64,000 nucleotides of DNA from Blastobasis lacticolella (Eukaryota > Arthropoda > Insecta > Lepidoptera > Blastobasidae), in NCBI GenBank assembly GCA_905147135.1, contig LR990055.1:3535001-3599000 (forward strand). The letters are read 5' to 3'. Every line of letters begins with the position of its first letter. Position 1 is the stretch's first letter. Positions 36,607 to 47,200 of the stretch are shown one piece after another. A program made the translations under genes and the position numbers. The notes below the pieces were generated by a model. The model had not been told where the DNA came from, did not search any database, and worked only from the letters and a program-made list of their open reading frames with translations.

Positions 36607-37035
36607 TGTTGCACAAATTATCGTCACTTATTAGTCTAACTAATGCTATAAATATCGTAACATTTGCACAAGTCGTAAAACGTTCTGATGGGGAATCGAG
36701 GAATCGACACAATAGAAATCAACGAAAAAATTTGCGACGCACTGTTCCCCCTATTCACAGCACTTGAATGACAAATCGAATCGAACGGGAAGAGAACGGA
36801 CGAAGCGAACTGTTTGCAGAGTGAATGAATAGTTATAATTGAATGAATGAAATTTAAGTAGTGCGTGATAGTGACAAATTACCGATTTTTACACAAGATT
36901 TTTCGTTTCATTGTCCGGTAATAGCATTTGGATATTTTTAGTCCATGGCGATGATTCATTGAACACGATTGACGATGACGTTTATTACAAAATGTTACCA
37001 TATTAAAAGTAATTATCCGAAGTTAGCACAATTAG

Positions 37036-37366
37036 TTAGAGCGCCGGAAGCCGGGCGGTTGAATATCCTCCTCGTAAGTGAGAGGTACCGGGTTCGAATC
37101 CCGCTGCGGCCATGTACCAATGACTCTTTTCTGAGTTATGTACATTAGTTGAATACTAACCCATGCTCTTACAGTGAGGGAAAACATCGTGATGAAACCT
37201 GCAAATTCAAGTAACTGAATTTGTAACCATGATCCAATCTGGTTAGGTTCCCCTGGTAGCAGGGTCACGGAGATCAGATGGTAGTCGCTCCACCAAATCC
37301 TGGATCATAGTCAAGGCATTCGGCAGTCGGGACATTAATCCCGAGATGATTATTTTATTATTTTAT
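37036..37366 (+). repeat. tRNA-derived SINE, family A (full copy)
   Basis: The head carries a B-box GGTTCGAATCCCGC and an A-box-like region. The body includes TGTACCAATGACTC, CACGGAGATCAGATGG and CTGGATCATAGTCAAGG, and the 3' end is TTAATCCCGAGATGATTATT with an AT-rich tail. It lies between the divergent NPC1-like and GPANK1-like genes. Confidence 0.8.
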
Positions 37367-37931
37367 CCGAAGTTAACACAATTATAGGGTTGACCTTCAC
37401 TTTGAAATTTGTAAATTCAAATTAGTTGGCAATGGTATCATAGGCAGCAGTGACGTATATAGCATCTTAATCTGGAGATTCAGATTTATTTATTTATTCG
37501 TATAGCAAAAATACAATATACGAGAAACACATTCAACTACAAATTTATATCAAGCGAAGTCAGCCATTTTATTGCAGATTGGAGATTCAGATGAGACAGG
37601 ATTACGCTAGGGCTTACTCTACCAATATTTACAGCACCTTGGCTTGGTTGGTGCTTAACTCTTCAAAGATGTTATGATTGTCGAGCCTAGACAATGGCTC
37701 TAGATTAAACGGAAAGGATGGGCGGATTGCAATCGAATATGAAAAATGGGATTTAATTACTTAATGGGATTATTAAGAGAATTTTTATGAAAATCGCGTC
37801 TTTACGGGAATTTTGACGTACTTTTGCTCACCGGCGAGTAAGGTCTTGTTTTGTCACTGTCAAAATAACGCCATTAAAATTCCACTCTCACTTTTATTCC
37901 AACCCCAAATGCTAACAAAATAGAAGAAACG

Positions 37932-37966
37932 GAAAACGACCGAAACAGTACGTTTCGGTCGTTTTC
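37932..37966. repeat. Perfect 15-bp inverted repeat with 5-nt loop, upstream of GPANK1-like gene
   Basis: The arms GAAAACGACCGAAAC and GTTTCGGTCGTTTTC are exactly complementary and separated by AGTAC. The structure lies about 225 bp before the GPANK1-like ATG, in a region without obvious transposon sequence. It could be a paired factor-binding site or a hairpin in the 5' leader. No function is known. Confidence 0.8.
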
Positions 37967-38190
37967 GTACTATTTCAGGAAACTGGATGTACTTTTTTGG
38001 AAATGACTACTGGTAACACTGGTAGAACGACGTTGCCATAACATAATATAAAAAGAACAAAAAATAATGTTTACTAAGATTCCCGTCGCGTTTCGTGTTT
38101 ATTTTGTTGTGTGTTATGGTTGTGTTTACTTTATGAGGTTTCCTGGCTACAATAGTTCCTGATAAAGTAATTTGATTAACGAATAAAATC

Positions 38191-39135
38191 ATGTTTACAA
38201 CGAAATCGTCAAGAAGTTACAGTAACTTTGTTCGACCTCGATCTCCATCGCCTCAACATGAATACGCACCTCCCCAAGGATTGACTGGAGAACAAGCGAA
38301 AAAAATATATTTGGAAGAAATTTCAGACATAAGAAACGCTAGTCTTACGGTAAATAACTACCGCCCCTCATCAAGTCCTAGAAAAAAACACGTGATAAGA
38401 TCTAACCGTGATCGTGAAATACCAGACAAATATCTTTTTGTATCTGTACAAAATAATGAGTTGGACACAGTAAGAAGTGCCTTAGATTTAAACCCAGAAA
38501 GAATAAATGTCCTAGATGACTATGGATGGAGTTTATTAATGATAGCTTGTCAAGCAAATTCAGTAGAAACGGCCAAGTTACTTTTAGAGCGGGGTATTGA
38601 CACTACTGTTAGAGATAAAGCTGGCCACTCTGCTCAGAGTTTAGTTATAAGAAACAGAAATTTAAGTTTAGTTAACATTCTTTTAGAACACAAGTCTAAT
38701 CAGCAACCACTCATTGAACAAACAAAAAGAACCAGGAAATCTGAAATAGAAGATGAAGATGAATTTGATTGTGCACTTTGTAATAATAAATATTCTAGCA
38801 AGTCAGACCACCTATCTTCAACTATACATAATATAAATGCAAGTAAAGGTAAAAGAATACCTACAAGTTATGTTATACCACAAACAAATAAAGGTTTCCA
38901 AATAATGCTAAAGACTGGATGGGATAAAGAATCTGGTTTAGGGAAAGATGGTTCTGGACAAAGGTATCCAATTAAAGCTGTGAAGAGAAAAGATCGAAAG
39001 GGACTTGGCAACAGTAAAAAAGAAGATACAGTTACAGATTCACAAGATGCCAAAAACAAAAATAAGAAAGCAAGAAATATTGATAGTCGTAACGAGAGGA
39101 ATATGGAAATAAGATTTAGAAGAGAATTTTATTAG
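38191..39135 (+). CDS. GPANK1: G-patch domain and ankyrin repeat protein, GPANK1-like
   Basis: This single-exon gene encodes 314 residues. In order, it shows a basic, serine/proline-rich N-terminus (1-75) and two or so ankyrin repeats (about 80-168; DDYGWSLLMIACQANSVETA is typical). A C2H2-like zinc motif follows (C194, C197, H207, H213). Next is a G-patch (about 231-275) with GFQIMLKTGWDKESGLGKDG, and a lysine-rich tail. This order (ankyrin, zinc motif, G-patch) is that of GPANK1 (BAT4/G5). G-patch proteins bind RNA or activate DEAH helicases; the exact role of GPANK1 is poorly defined. The first ATG of the open frame is used. A canonical AATAAA lies at 39415-39420. The gene runs tail to tail with the carnitine carrier. 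Strong homopolymer and lysine bias is normal for this family. Confidence 0.88.
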   Translation: MFTTKSSRSYSNFVRPRSPSPQHEYAPPQGLTGEQAKKIYLEEISDIRNASLTVNNYRPSSSPRKKHVIRSNRDREIPDKYLFVSVQNNELDTVRSALDLNPERINVLDDYGWSLLMIACQANSVETAKLLLERGIDTTVRDKAGHSAQSLVIRNRNLSLVNILLEHKSNQQPLIEQTKRTRKSEIEDEDEFDCALCNNKYSSKSDHLSSTIHNINASKGKRIPTSYVIPQTNKGFQIMLKTGWDKESGLGKDGSGQRYPIKAVKRKDRKGLGNSKKEDTVTDSQDAKNKNKKARNIDSRNERNMEIRFRREFY

Positions 39136-39414
39136 GTAATTGGAAAGTTGTAGTCAATATACAAGAAAACACAATATAATGATTTAAAATTGCAATTTAT
39201 ATTATATTTACTGTATTTGAGTTTGAAATTAACAGCAAAAACAAACAATGTATTACTTAAACTACAAATATATCAAATACTGTGTAAATATCATCTCCAA
39301 TTACAACATCAATACATTTTTATTGTTCTTTACATAGGTGTTTGATTATCATATCAAAACAATATTTCTTAACATAAAGAATATAACAATTGTCATGCTA
39401 TCTACAGTAATATG

Positions 39415-39420
39415 AATAAA
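39415..39420 (+). terminator. Polyadenylation signal AATAAA of GPANK1-like gene
   Basis: This canonical hexamer lies 280 bp after the stop codon, in an AT-rich stretch on the coding strand. The cleavage site is inferred to be 10-30 bp downstream, still clear of the convergent carrier gene ending at 39868. Confidence 0.55.
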
Positions 39421-39867
39421 AAATATATTCTAGGTGTCCCAAATTCAGTGTTATGGCTTTTACTTTCTTCTATCCTTACACTTGCACTTCCTTAAATAGT
39501 GATAATAAAATAATGGCTGTATAAAATACAGCTGCTTCCACGTCTGTCTGTATGTACGCTAAATCCTAAACCACTAAATGAATTTTAATGTGGCCTTTCA
39601 CTCTTATCTAGAAGGTTTATACATACATAGTCTCTAGTTAATTACAACTCCACAATGTTAATAATGTTAAGAGTGCTATTTGTTTATGTATTTTATGAGT
39701 TCCAGCCCATATTAGGATCTTCAAATATTTTTCAAAGATATTTTTACTGCAGAGATATTGGAACACCTAGATTCTGGCTTTATAACACTTAAATATATAA
39801 ATTCATAACATGAAACTGTTGTGCCTATACTAATATATATTGTATAGATTTACACCACATTATACTA

Positions 39868-40758
39868 TCAAATACTTGGTGCATGTTTGTTTAAGAATGT
39901 GTTTGCAAGATCAAAACCGAAAAAGCAAGCTGCATTAGCTGGGAATGCTCGTATCATGACTGGAGTAACTCCTTTGTACAATGCCAATGGTCCTTCTCTT
40001 GCCATAAGTTCTTTGAAAATATCCCTAATGCCATTAGGGTACATACCCTCTGGGGCTGTTTGCAAACGACTTTTCAGCACGTCTGCAGGCATTCCCACAA
40101 CCCAGTTCATAATTCCAGCACAGCCGCCGGCAAACACAGTTCCTAACATCTTATATTTGCTCTCTTCTGTAACTAATAACTCTTTAACCCACTCATATGT
40201 CAAAAAGTACATTCCTGAAGCAGGTACATCTCTCAATATTGTTGCTAAAGAACCTCTGTAGATGCTTTTGAGACCACCTTCTAAATACAGTTGCCTCGTA
40301 CAATCAATCATACCCTTGTACTTTGGTGGACCTTGACTGCCTTGTTGAATCTGCAATAGACACTTTATCCTTTCTCCAGGTGCCATTATACTGGTAGTGA
40401 ATACACCTGAAAAGGCACCAGCCGCAAATAGTTCAAGCTTAGATAAAGGTTCATTCTTATCGCCCATTATCAATTTCTTGCCGAGGCCAAAGCCTAAGAA
40501 ACTGATTGCGAAAATAGGCGCCACCCCAGTCAACGGGGCCGACATTCCTTTATACAGGCCTCGGAAACCTTCCACTTGAATTGTTTTCTTTAGGCAATCA
40601 AAGGTACCTCTATACATTAGAGTTTCACCTGGTTTTGGCACTGGCATTGTCTGCAATCGCACTTTGACTGTATCCATAGGGTGTCCCACCAAAACAGTAC
40701 ACACACCGCCAAATCCACCACTCAAAAAATATTTCACAGGGCTCACGTTTTCTGCCAT
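39868..40758 (-). CDS. colt: Mitochondrial carnitine/acylcarnitine carrier (SLC25A20, Drosophila colt)
   Basis: This gene encodes 296 residues in one exon. The start is the ATG at 40758, giving [18 protein letters not shown]. The open frame extends eight codons further, but the first of these is TTG. The protein has the three-fold mitochondrial carrier structure, with signatures P27-M-D29-T-V-K32, P127-G-E129-R-I-K132 and P224-A-D226-V-L-K229. Each is followed by the usual glycine-rich second half. The ending [15 protein letters not shown] is characteristic of SLC25A20. The carrier sits in the inner mitochondrial membrane and exchanges acylcarnitine for carnitine to feed beta-oxidation; in Drosophila the gene is congested-like trachea. 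Length matches the family (about 300). No frameshift or missing key residue is seen. It starts head to head with the Marcal1 gene. Confidence 0.95.
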   Translation of the reverse strand: MAENVSPVKYFLSGGFGGVCTVLVGHPMDTVKVRLQTMPVPKPGETLMYRGTFDCLKKTIQVEGFRGLYKGMSAPLTGVAPIFAISFLGFGLGKKLIMGDKNEPLSKLELFAAGAFSGVFTTSIMAPGERIKCLLQIQQGSQGPPKYKGMIDCTRQLYLEGGLKSIYRGSLATILRDVPASGMYFLTYEWVKELLVTEESKYKMLGTVFAGGCAGIMNWVVGMPADVLKSRLQTAPEGMYPNGIRDIFKELMAREGPLALYKGVTPVMIRAFPANAACFFGFDLANTFLNKHAPSI

Positions 40759-41284
40759 TTTAATATATTTGTTGTACTCCAAATGTGAAAGGAGAAATAA
40801 TTTTCACTCAGTCAGTAAACTAGTTCTGAAATTGGCTGCCCTTTCCTTTTTGAACAGCTGATAAATAATAAAATGTCAAGTCAAAGTCCAACCGTTGGCC
40901 TTGATTGATAGATAATCAGCAAATGAAAATTGAGAACACCGAAAATTGAGATAACATTAACTCTGAAAATATCACTAGATAATAATTACAGATTAAGGAT
41001 CGTTACGACTATACCTAGACATTTTTACGTTATTTTAATTTTAATTTAATTTTTTATTTTTAGTTATTACAATAAACTCAAAACCGGTAAAAGTGTTTCG
41101 TCAATCGTTTTATGGTCTGTGTCAGTGACAGCCACCATCTGTCAATCTTTCACAGTTTGTTTCGAATTGTATAATAACAACAAATAATTTCTAATAAGTT
41201 AATAGGTATTGAAGTATATTGTTCATACAGTGTTTCATAGAATAATCAGGTTTATGAAAAATACTAACAAATAATGAGCTAGCT
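40759..41284. promoter_or_regulatory. Divergent promoter region between carnitine carrier and Marcal1
   Basis: These 526 bp separate two start codons pointing away from each other. The interval is AT-rich with no recognisable repeat family and no clear TATA box for either side, as expected for housekeeping insect genes. Start sites cannot be placed by eye. On the Marcal1 side there are two very short upstream ORFs: ATG at 41254 (6 codons plus stop) and ATG at 41274 (2 codons plus stop). Confidence 0.6.
41254..41282 (+). promoter_or_regulatory. Two mini upstream ORFs before Marcal1
   Basis: ATG at 41254 opens six sense codons ending in TAA at 41272-41274. ATG at 41274-41276 overlaps that stop by one base, opens ATG AGC, then TAG at 41280-41282, three bases before the main ATG. 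They matter only if transcription starts upstream of 41254, which is not known. Confidence 0.45.
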
Positions 41285-44200
41285 ATGGCATGTACTAAGG
41301 AGGAAATTGAAAGAAAGCGACTCGCGGCGCTTCAAAGGCGTCAGTCCAAAATATCTTCACAAAACTCTACCGGCTCGACCCATACTGTACTAGGTTCATC
41401 TATAAAATGGAGTGCAGCTCCTGTGAGTCCCTCTCCTTCTTTGTCCACAAGTGCAGCTGGCCCAGTAAAGAGTTTCGGCAATCAAGGGTACAGAACTCAT
41501 CATCCATACGCTAAGCCTGAAAACTATGGAAGTCCTGTCCCTGTGACCAAAGTTGTAAGTGGTACAGTGTATTTAATAAGTGAAGATAGATTTGAGGTGA
41601 ACCCGTCAGAGTTTTGTGCCCCCCTCATTAATATATTCAAGACAATATCGTCGAGAAACTATGGTAAGCATAAACTCAATGCTAGTTAAAAAATCTGGTT
41701 AGAGGATACCAAAGGGTGCAACTCAAAGAGACTTTTACAAGTCTTTTTTCCTCAGCGCCCCATTTGCTACACTCCAACCAAAAATCTGATGTGGGGTTGA
41801 AATTATTGTGGGGGTTGTAGACGAGGACCCTAAAGCCCCCTAGATATCAATCATAAATTCAGACAACCAATTTCTACATCCAGCCCTTAGAATATTGCAC
41901 ATACTCGAAATTGGTAACTGTACAACAGTAACTGCAAATCTGTTCAATTACCAATAAGAAACACAAAAATTGAGAATTTTCTGGCCTAGGGATATTGTAA
42001 TTAGTATTTAGTTACAATGTATATCACCTGTGTGTGGTTGTGGTTGGAGTACTTCCTAAGACAGCACATGGCAAAATGTATTTATTTTATAATGTCATTA
42101 AAAGTGTAGTAATAACTTTTTAGCTTTTGCTTGATCTGCATAAAATTTGGGTATGCCATGTTCTTGGGGGAACCACATTAAATTTCAGGATCCATTGTAG
42201 CCAATGTATTATTCTGGTATGATAGCTACAGAACTGCAAAATTTGATGAAACTCCATTCAATACTTTTTGTTTGACTTAAAGAGTAACAAATATCCATCC
42301 TTCCTAACTTTTGCATTTATTATAGTCTAGGAATTCTGAATTCTACATAATTACAAATACAAATGGGTTGAATGTAGCAGAGGGGGTGCTGCCTTTCATA
42401 GGCGTATCCTCTGGTTTGCAACTGTTTAAAGAACTTTTGTCAAAGTCCTTTTTCTATAACTTTTTTCAGATTCTCAATCAAAACTGTGGAATTTTTCCAT
42501 AAATGATTATCAAGAATTGATGTCCAAAGTGGCCCCATTGTCTCCCCATGTGGTGCTGGGACCTATTCCGTCATATGTATTTAAGGTATTTATTTTTTCT
42601 ACCTCAGCTTCAGTAATGTTACTTTTTATCAAACCTACAATTGAGCTGCTTAATATTTTCTTATAAAAATTAATATTTATAGAAATTATTTCAGATACTA
42701 CAACGGCCATTACTGGATCCAACATCTATAGACCTGTCACCAATAGAATCGACACTGAGGCATAAACTTATGCCATTCCAAGAGGAAGGTGTAAGGTAAG
42801 GTACTAGATACATATATGCATCAGGTGGTAGGACTCTATCAAGCTTGAGGAGTCCGCCTGGGTGAGTACCACCACCTTATCTATTACTGCCTCCAAGCAA
42901 CAATGCTTGCATTGTTGTGTTCCAGTTTCGAAGATAAGGTAGCCAGCACAATTTCATCTCAGTCCTTACAGTGACACAGCATCTGTGGTTCAGCATTTTT
43001 ATTGCCTGCAACCTAAACGCGTGAACCATAGATGTTATGGACAACAGTTACCACTTACCATCAGGTGGGCTGTCTGCTCGTTTGTCACTGTGTAGTATAA
43101 AAAAAAATTATTTATAGAAGCCAAGCCCATTCAAATCCAATCTAGTTTATCTTAAGGGCCACTCAGTTTTGCCACATGTATATGGCTGTTTTAGTTTGCA
43201 TAAAAATAAAGTAATAAGGTTAACAGTTCGGCTTCATAGATCGTCGATTCTGTTGCACGTGTGTGAATAAGAAGCATAACTAAGTACTCACAAAATAGAG
43301 TTTATTGTATTCTAAAAACAAATACACAAGTCGCATTAAATACATGTATAACTGTAGTTAGTTATGCTTAGCAACTAGCCTATGTGCCTTAAACTATTAA
43401 AAGATGTTCCGTTTTGGCTGGAGCCGACCAACCGTCAGTTGCAGTTGATACTTTGATACTAATCCTTACAAAGTCGCTTTTGGATGCGGGGGATGTGGTC
43501 GGACGTTCGACCAAGGCCGGCTGGCGCACGCACCGAATTAATAATTAACAAATCATAGACTACGTAGAGATTAGTATCGACTGCAACTGACGGTTGGTCG
43601 GCTCCAGCCAAAACGGAACGTCTGTAACTAGTTTTACTTACCGCCAACAACTGTAGAGCTCGTCTAATCTAAAATGACGCGCCCCACTATCGCATTAACG
43701 CACACAAGCAAGTTTAAAATATGGACGCAATACATATACAAATGCCGTTGTAATTGGTCATTCAGTTGCCGGTGAGACACAAACGTAGGAGCTCGCGTCG
43801 TTCGATTGGAGCAGTCGATGCTCCCACACAGATGAAGTGTCGTTATTAATATTTGCACTCACACATCGAAATCAACTAACTAAGTAGTGTGGCGCGTCAT
43901 TTTAGACTAGACGAGCTCTACCGGTATGTCAATAAACAGGTTCGGCATATCGCGGCGCGGGCGCTGCATGATCGCCGATGACATGGGGCTAGGGAAGACG
44001 TTCCAGGCGCTCGCCATCGCCAGCTACTACCGGCAAGACTGGCCGCTGCTTATTGTCACTACATCGTCTATGAGGTATGGAATCTGATGAATAAAACAAT
44101 TATAATCGTCTTAGTGTTAATGTCCCGGTTGTGGTCTCGCCCACGAGGGCTTAAGTCCGTGATTTGGCCATGATCCAGGATTTGGGAGATCAGATAGTTA

Positions 44201-47200
44201 CTTACAGTGGAGCGACTGCCATCTGACCTCCGTGACCCTGTTGACAGGGGAACCTGACCAGATTGGATCATGGTTACACTTTCTGAATGTTCAGGTTTCA
44301 TTACGATGTTTAACCTCACCGTAAGAGCATCGGTTAGCATTCAACTAATGTACATATTGTACATAACTCAGAAAAGAGTCATTGGTACATGGCCGCAGTG
44401 GGATTCGAACCCGGTACTTCTAGCTTACGAGTCGGATACCGTAACCACTCGGACACCGATGCTCCGAAGAATAATAAATCGTACTGAACTAATCTAGTTC
44501 ACTTAAATATTTTCAAAACTACTGAACTGTTTTTAATGAAACACAGCTAAGGACCATCTCGATGAGACTGGCTTTCATATAAAAAATACCGCATCGGTCC
44601 TACGATGCGGAGCTACGATGCCACAGAGAGACACACATCGCCACAGACACACACGTCAAACATAACACCCCTATTTTTTCGTCGGTGGTTGAAAAAAAAA
44701 TACTCTCACTAAAAGCAATAACTTCTACTGCTGGCAGTACTAAATATCAGTACTTATAACATTGTCTTCTGATTTCAGGGAGACCTGGCAAAGTAAAATA
44801 CATGAGCTGCTGCCATCGGTTCCCCTCATGAACATAGTGACACTGAGTAACAGTAAAGACACTCAGCAAGTAGCTGATAAACAGGTAAATTAGATATCCC
44901 TGGTCTTTATTTAATGGTACTAAAAATCCACTATCTTGAATGGGTGTAATGTATGTTCTCGACTTATATTATATTCATTCGGCACGGCTATCACAAGTGT
45001 GCGCGAGAGCAACAAGCTCGAAAAGTACGACATAGATCCTGCTATTTCTTTAATCTTGAGAGGTATTGAGAGAAGAAAATAAACGCTCTTTCACGGCGAG
45101 CTCAGCATAGCCAGCACAAGTGCGCCCGCGACATAGCTCGCGCCGACAGAGATTTCTTTCCTCCGGATAGCAGTATCTATGTCGCACTTTTGTAATATAT
45201 AAAAATTACGTTTGAACCAGTGCCCTCTGAAACAATAAAATAAATTATGAATTAAGTCACATGTTGTACACTGGTTCCACTTTTTAATAAATTGCAACCG
45301 GTTTCAAATTACTCATTTTCAGGCAATTCAAAAGGGTGGATACTCTGTTTCAGACTGAAGTGGTGATAGTCAGCTACAAGATTGCGGGCATGCACACGCA
45401 ACTGCTGAAGGACAAAAAGTTCGGTGTCGTTATTATTGTGAGTTATTTTTGGGTGTATTATATTAGTTGTCCATGTAGTCTATGCTTGACAAGTGAATTG
45501 GAAAATGGCAGATTCAACTTTGTGTGCTTCCATATAGTTGAATATTGTGTGTATGTTATGCTATATCAAAATTAACGTATTAAGCTTTATTTATTGAACA
45601 AATTTTTAAGCTAATTTATAAATCTCTCTCTCTAAATTATATATTTTTTTCCTGAATTACCGTAGTTGTTAACATTTTATACAAAACTTACTGGTGCATT
45701 TTTAGTGCTCTTGTGGGCAGGGAAAGTAACGTTATTTTAAGAAAAATCTTTGATGTTGATCTTTATGTATTGTGGCAATTATTTGTAATGGTTTTCTATC
45801 CTCTTCACATACATTGAGTTCCTAGACCAGTCATAGATTTAGACTCTCTAGACATTGGTTAGTCTAAGGAATACATATTATACAGCCATATTAACACCCT
45901 ACGTCAGTTTATACCACTAAGGTGGCAAACAAGCTTACGGCCCGCCTGATGGTAAACAGTCACCGCAGCCTATGGACGTTTGAAATACCAGGAGCATCAC
46001 CCACGCGTTGCCGACCCCGTAAAAACCTTTTCATCCCTTTCTTGAAGAACTCCATGTTGTACTCTCCAGGGAAAATCTCTCCAAGTAGTTCATTCCACAA
46101 CTATATTGTGCATGAGAGAAAGTTCCTATAAACTACATGTACCTATTAGTACTTGTAAAAACGTCTATCTCATTCTCTTCTGTGTATCTTTGCACCGTCC
46201 CATTTGCCCCAGGACGAATCGCACTACCTGAAGTCCCCGAAGGCCCAGTGCACCATCGCCCTGGGCGGGTGCTGTCGGAACGCTGCCCGCCGCATACTGC
46301 TAAGCGGCACGCCCGCACTGTCACGACCTTGCGAGCTGTATACACAACTCGCTGTCATAGACCACGGATTGTTCCCCGGGTATACAGAGTATGGTGAGTA
46401 CGGGACCAGCGTTTATTTGCAATTATGTATGCGCAGGCCGTGTGGTCCGGGCACGGGAAGGCCCGGTCCAAGAAGCGATGGCTTGACGTAGTCAAGAATG
46501 ATATGCGTTCCAATAAACTCACGACTAAGGATGCCGAAGACCGAGCGAGGTGGGCCAAGAATAGCAGGAAAACGGACCTTGGGCCCTCGCATACTGCGCG
46601 GGGGCGCAACCGGGACATAACACCAAGATGATGATGATGATGATGCACAGGCCGTGTGGTGTCCGGCAGAGTAGAATAGCATCAACCCCTTTCACTCGTG
46701 GGTGTCGTACAAGGCCACTAATGTTTTCGAAGCAAAAGCTCTAGTCTCCGCAGGCTGGAAAATGGGCAGCAGCGTTTTCCATTGTTATATTTAAACACTG
46801 CTATCTCCAACCCGCCTACCAAACGTGGAGATTACCTGCAATAACCTTCCCTTTGTGGGAGAGGTTTTCAAATTAAAATTCATCATTTCAATTTCTGCCC
46901 GGCCGGGATTCGAAACCGGGACCTCTTGCGTGGCAGATGTGCTCGTAGATGTGATGTAGCTCATTGAACCCACTCAGGTCGTTTTCTATACTATATCAAA
47001 CAAGACGTAAATTCCAAACCTCCCCATCTAAATTGCATACCATCATCTAGTTTGCACACCAAGAATTGGTTAAATGTGTGATACGAAACGATTTTAACAT
47101 GTACCCAATAACTGTCTACCACATTTAATGCAAATAAAAACCTATAATATTCTAAATGCGTCATCTATACCCAGGAAAACGCTACTGCGCTGGCAAGCAG

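Noticed and set aside
37036..37115. tRNA gene (A and B boxes, GGTTCGAATCCCGC)
   Set aside because: The same head recurs with a long conserved body and AT-rich tail in seven places; no full cloverleaf is formed. It is a SINE.
40759..40782. Eight-residue N-terminal extension of the carnitine carrier
   Set aside because: The first codon is TTG; the ATG at 40758 starts the family-typical N-terminus.
43664..43858. A 64-codon ORF conserved between 43664-43858 and 55776-55970
   Set aside because: It lies inside two copies of the same MITE. The identity is due to the repeat, and the frame is disrupted in copy 3.
45323..45353. Apparent frameshift and stop in Marcal1 exon 6 suggesting a pseudogene
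   Set aside because: The acceptor at 45351-45353 (CTGTTTCAG) restores frame; all 14 exons then total 2,142 nt with no internal stop.
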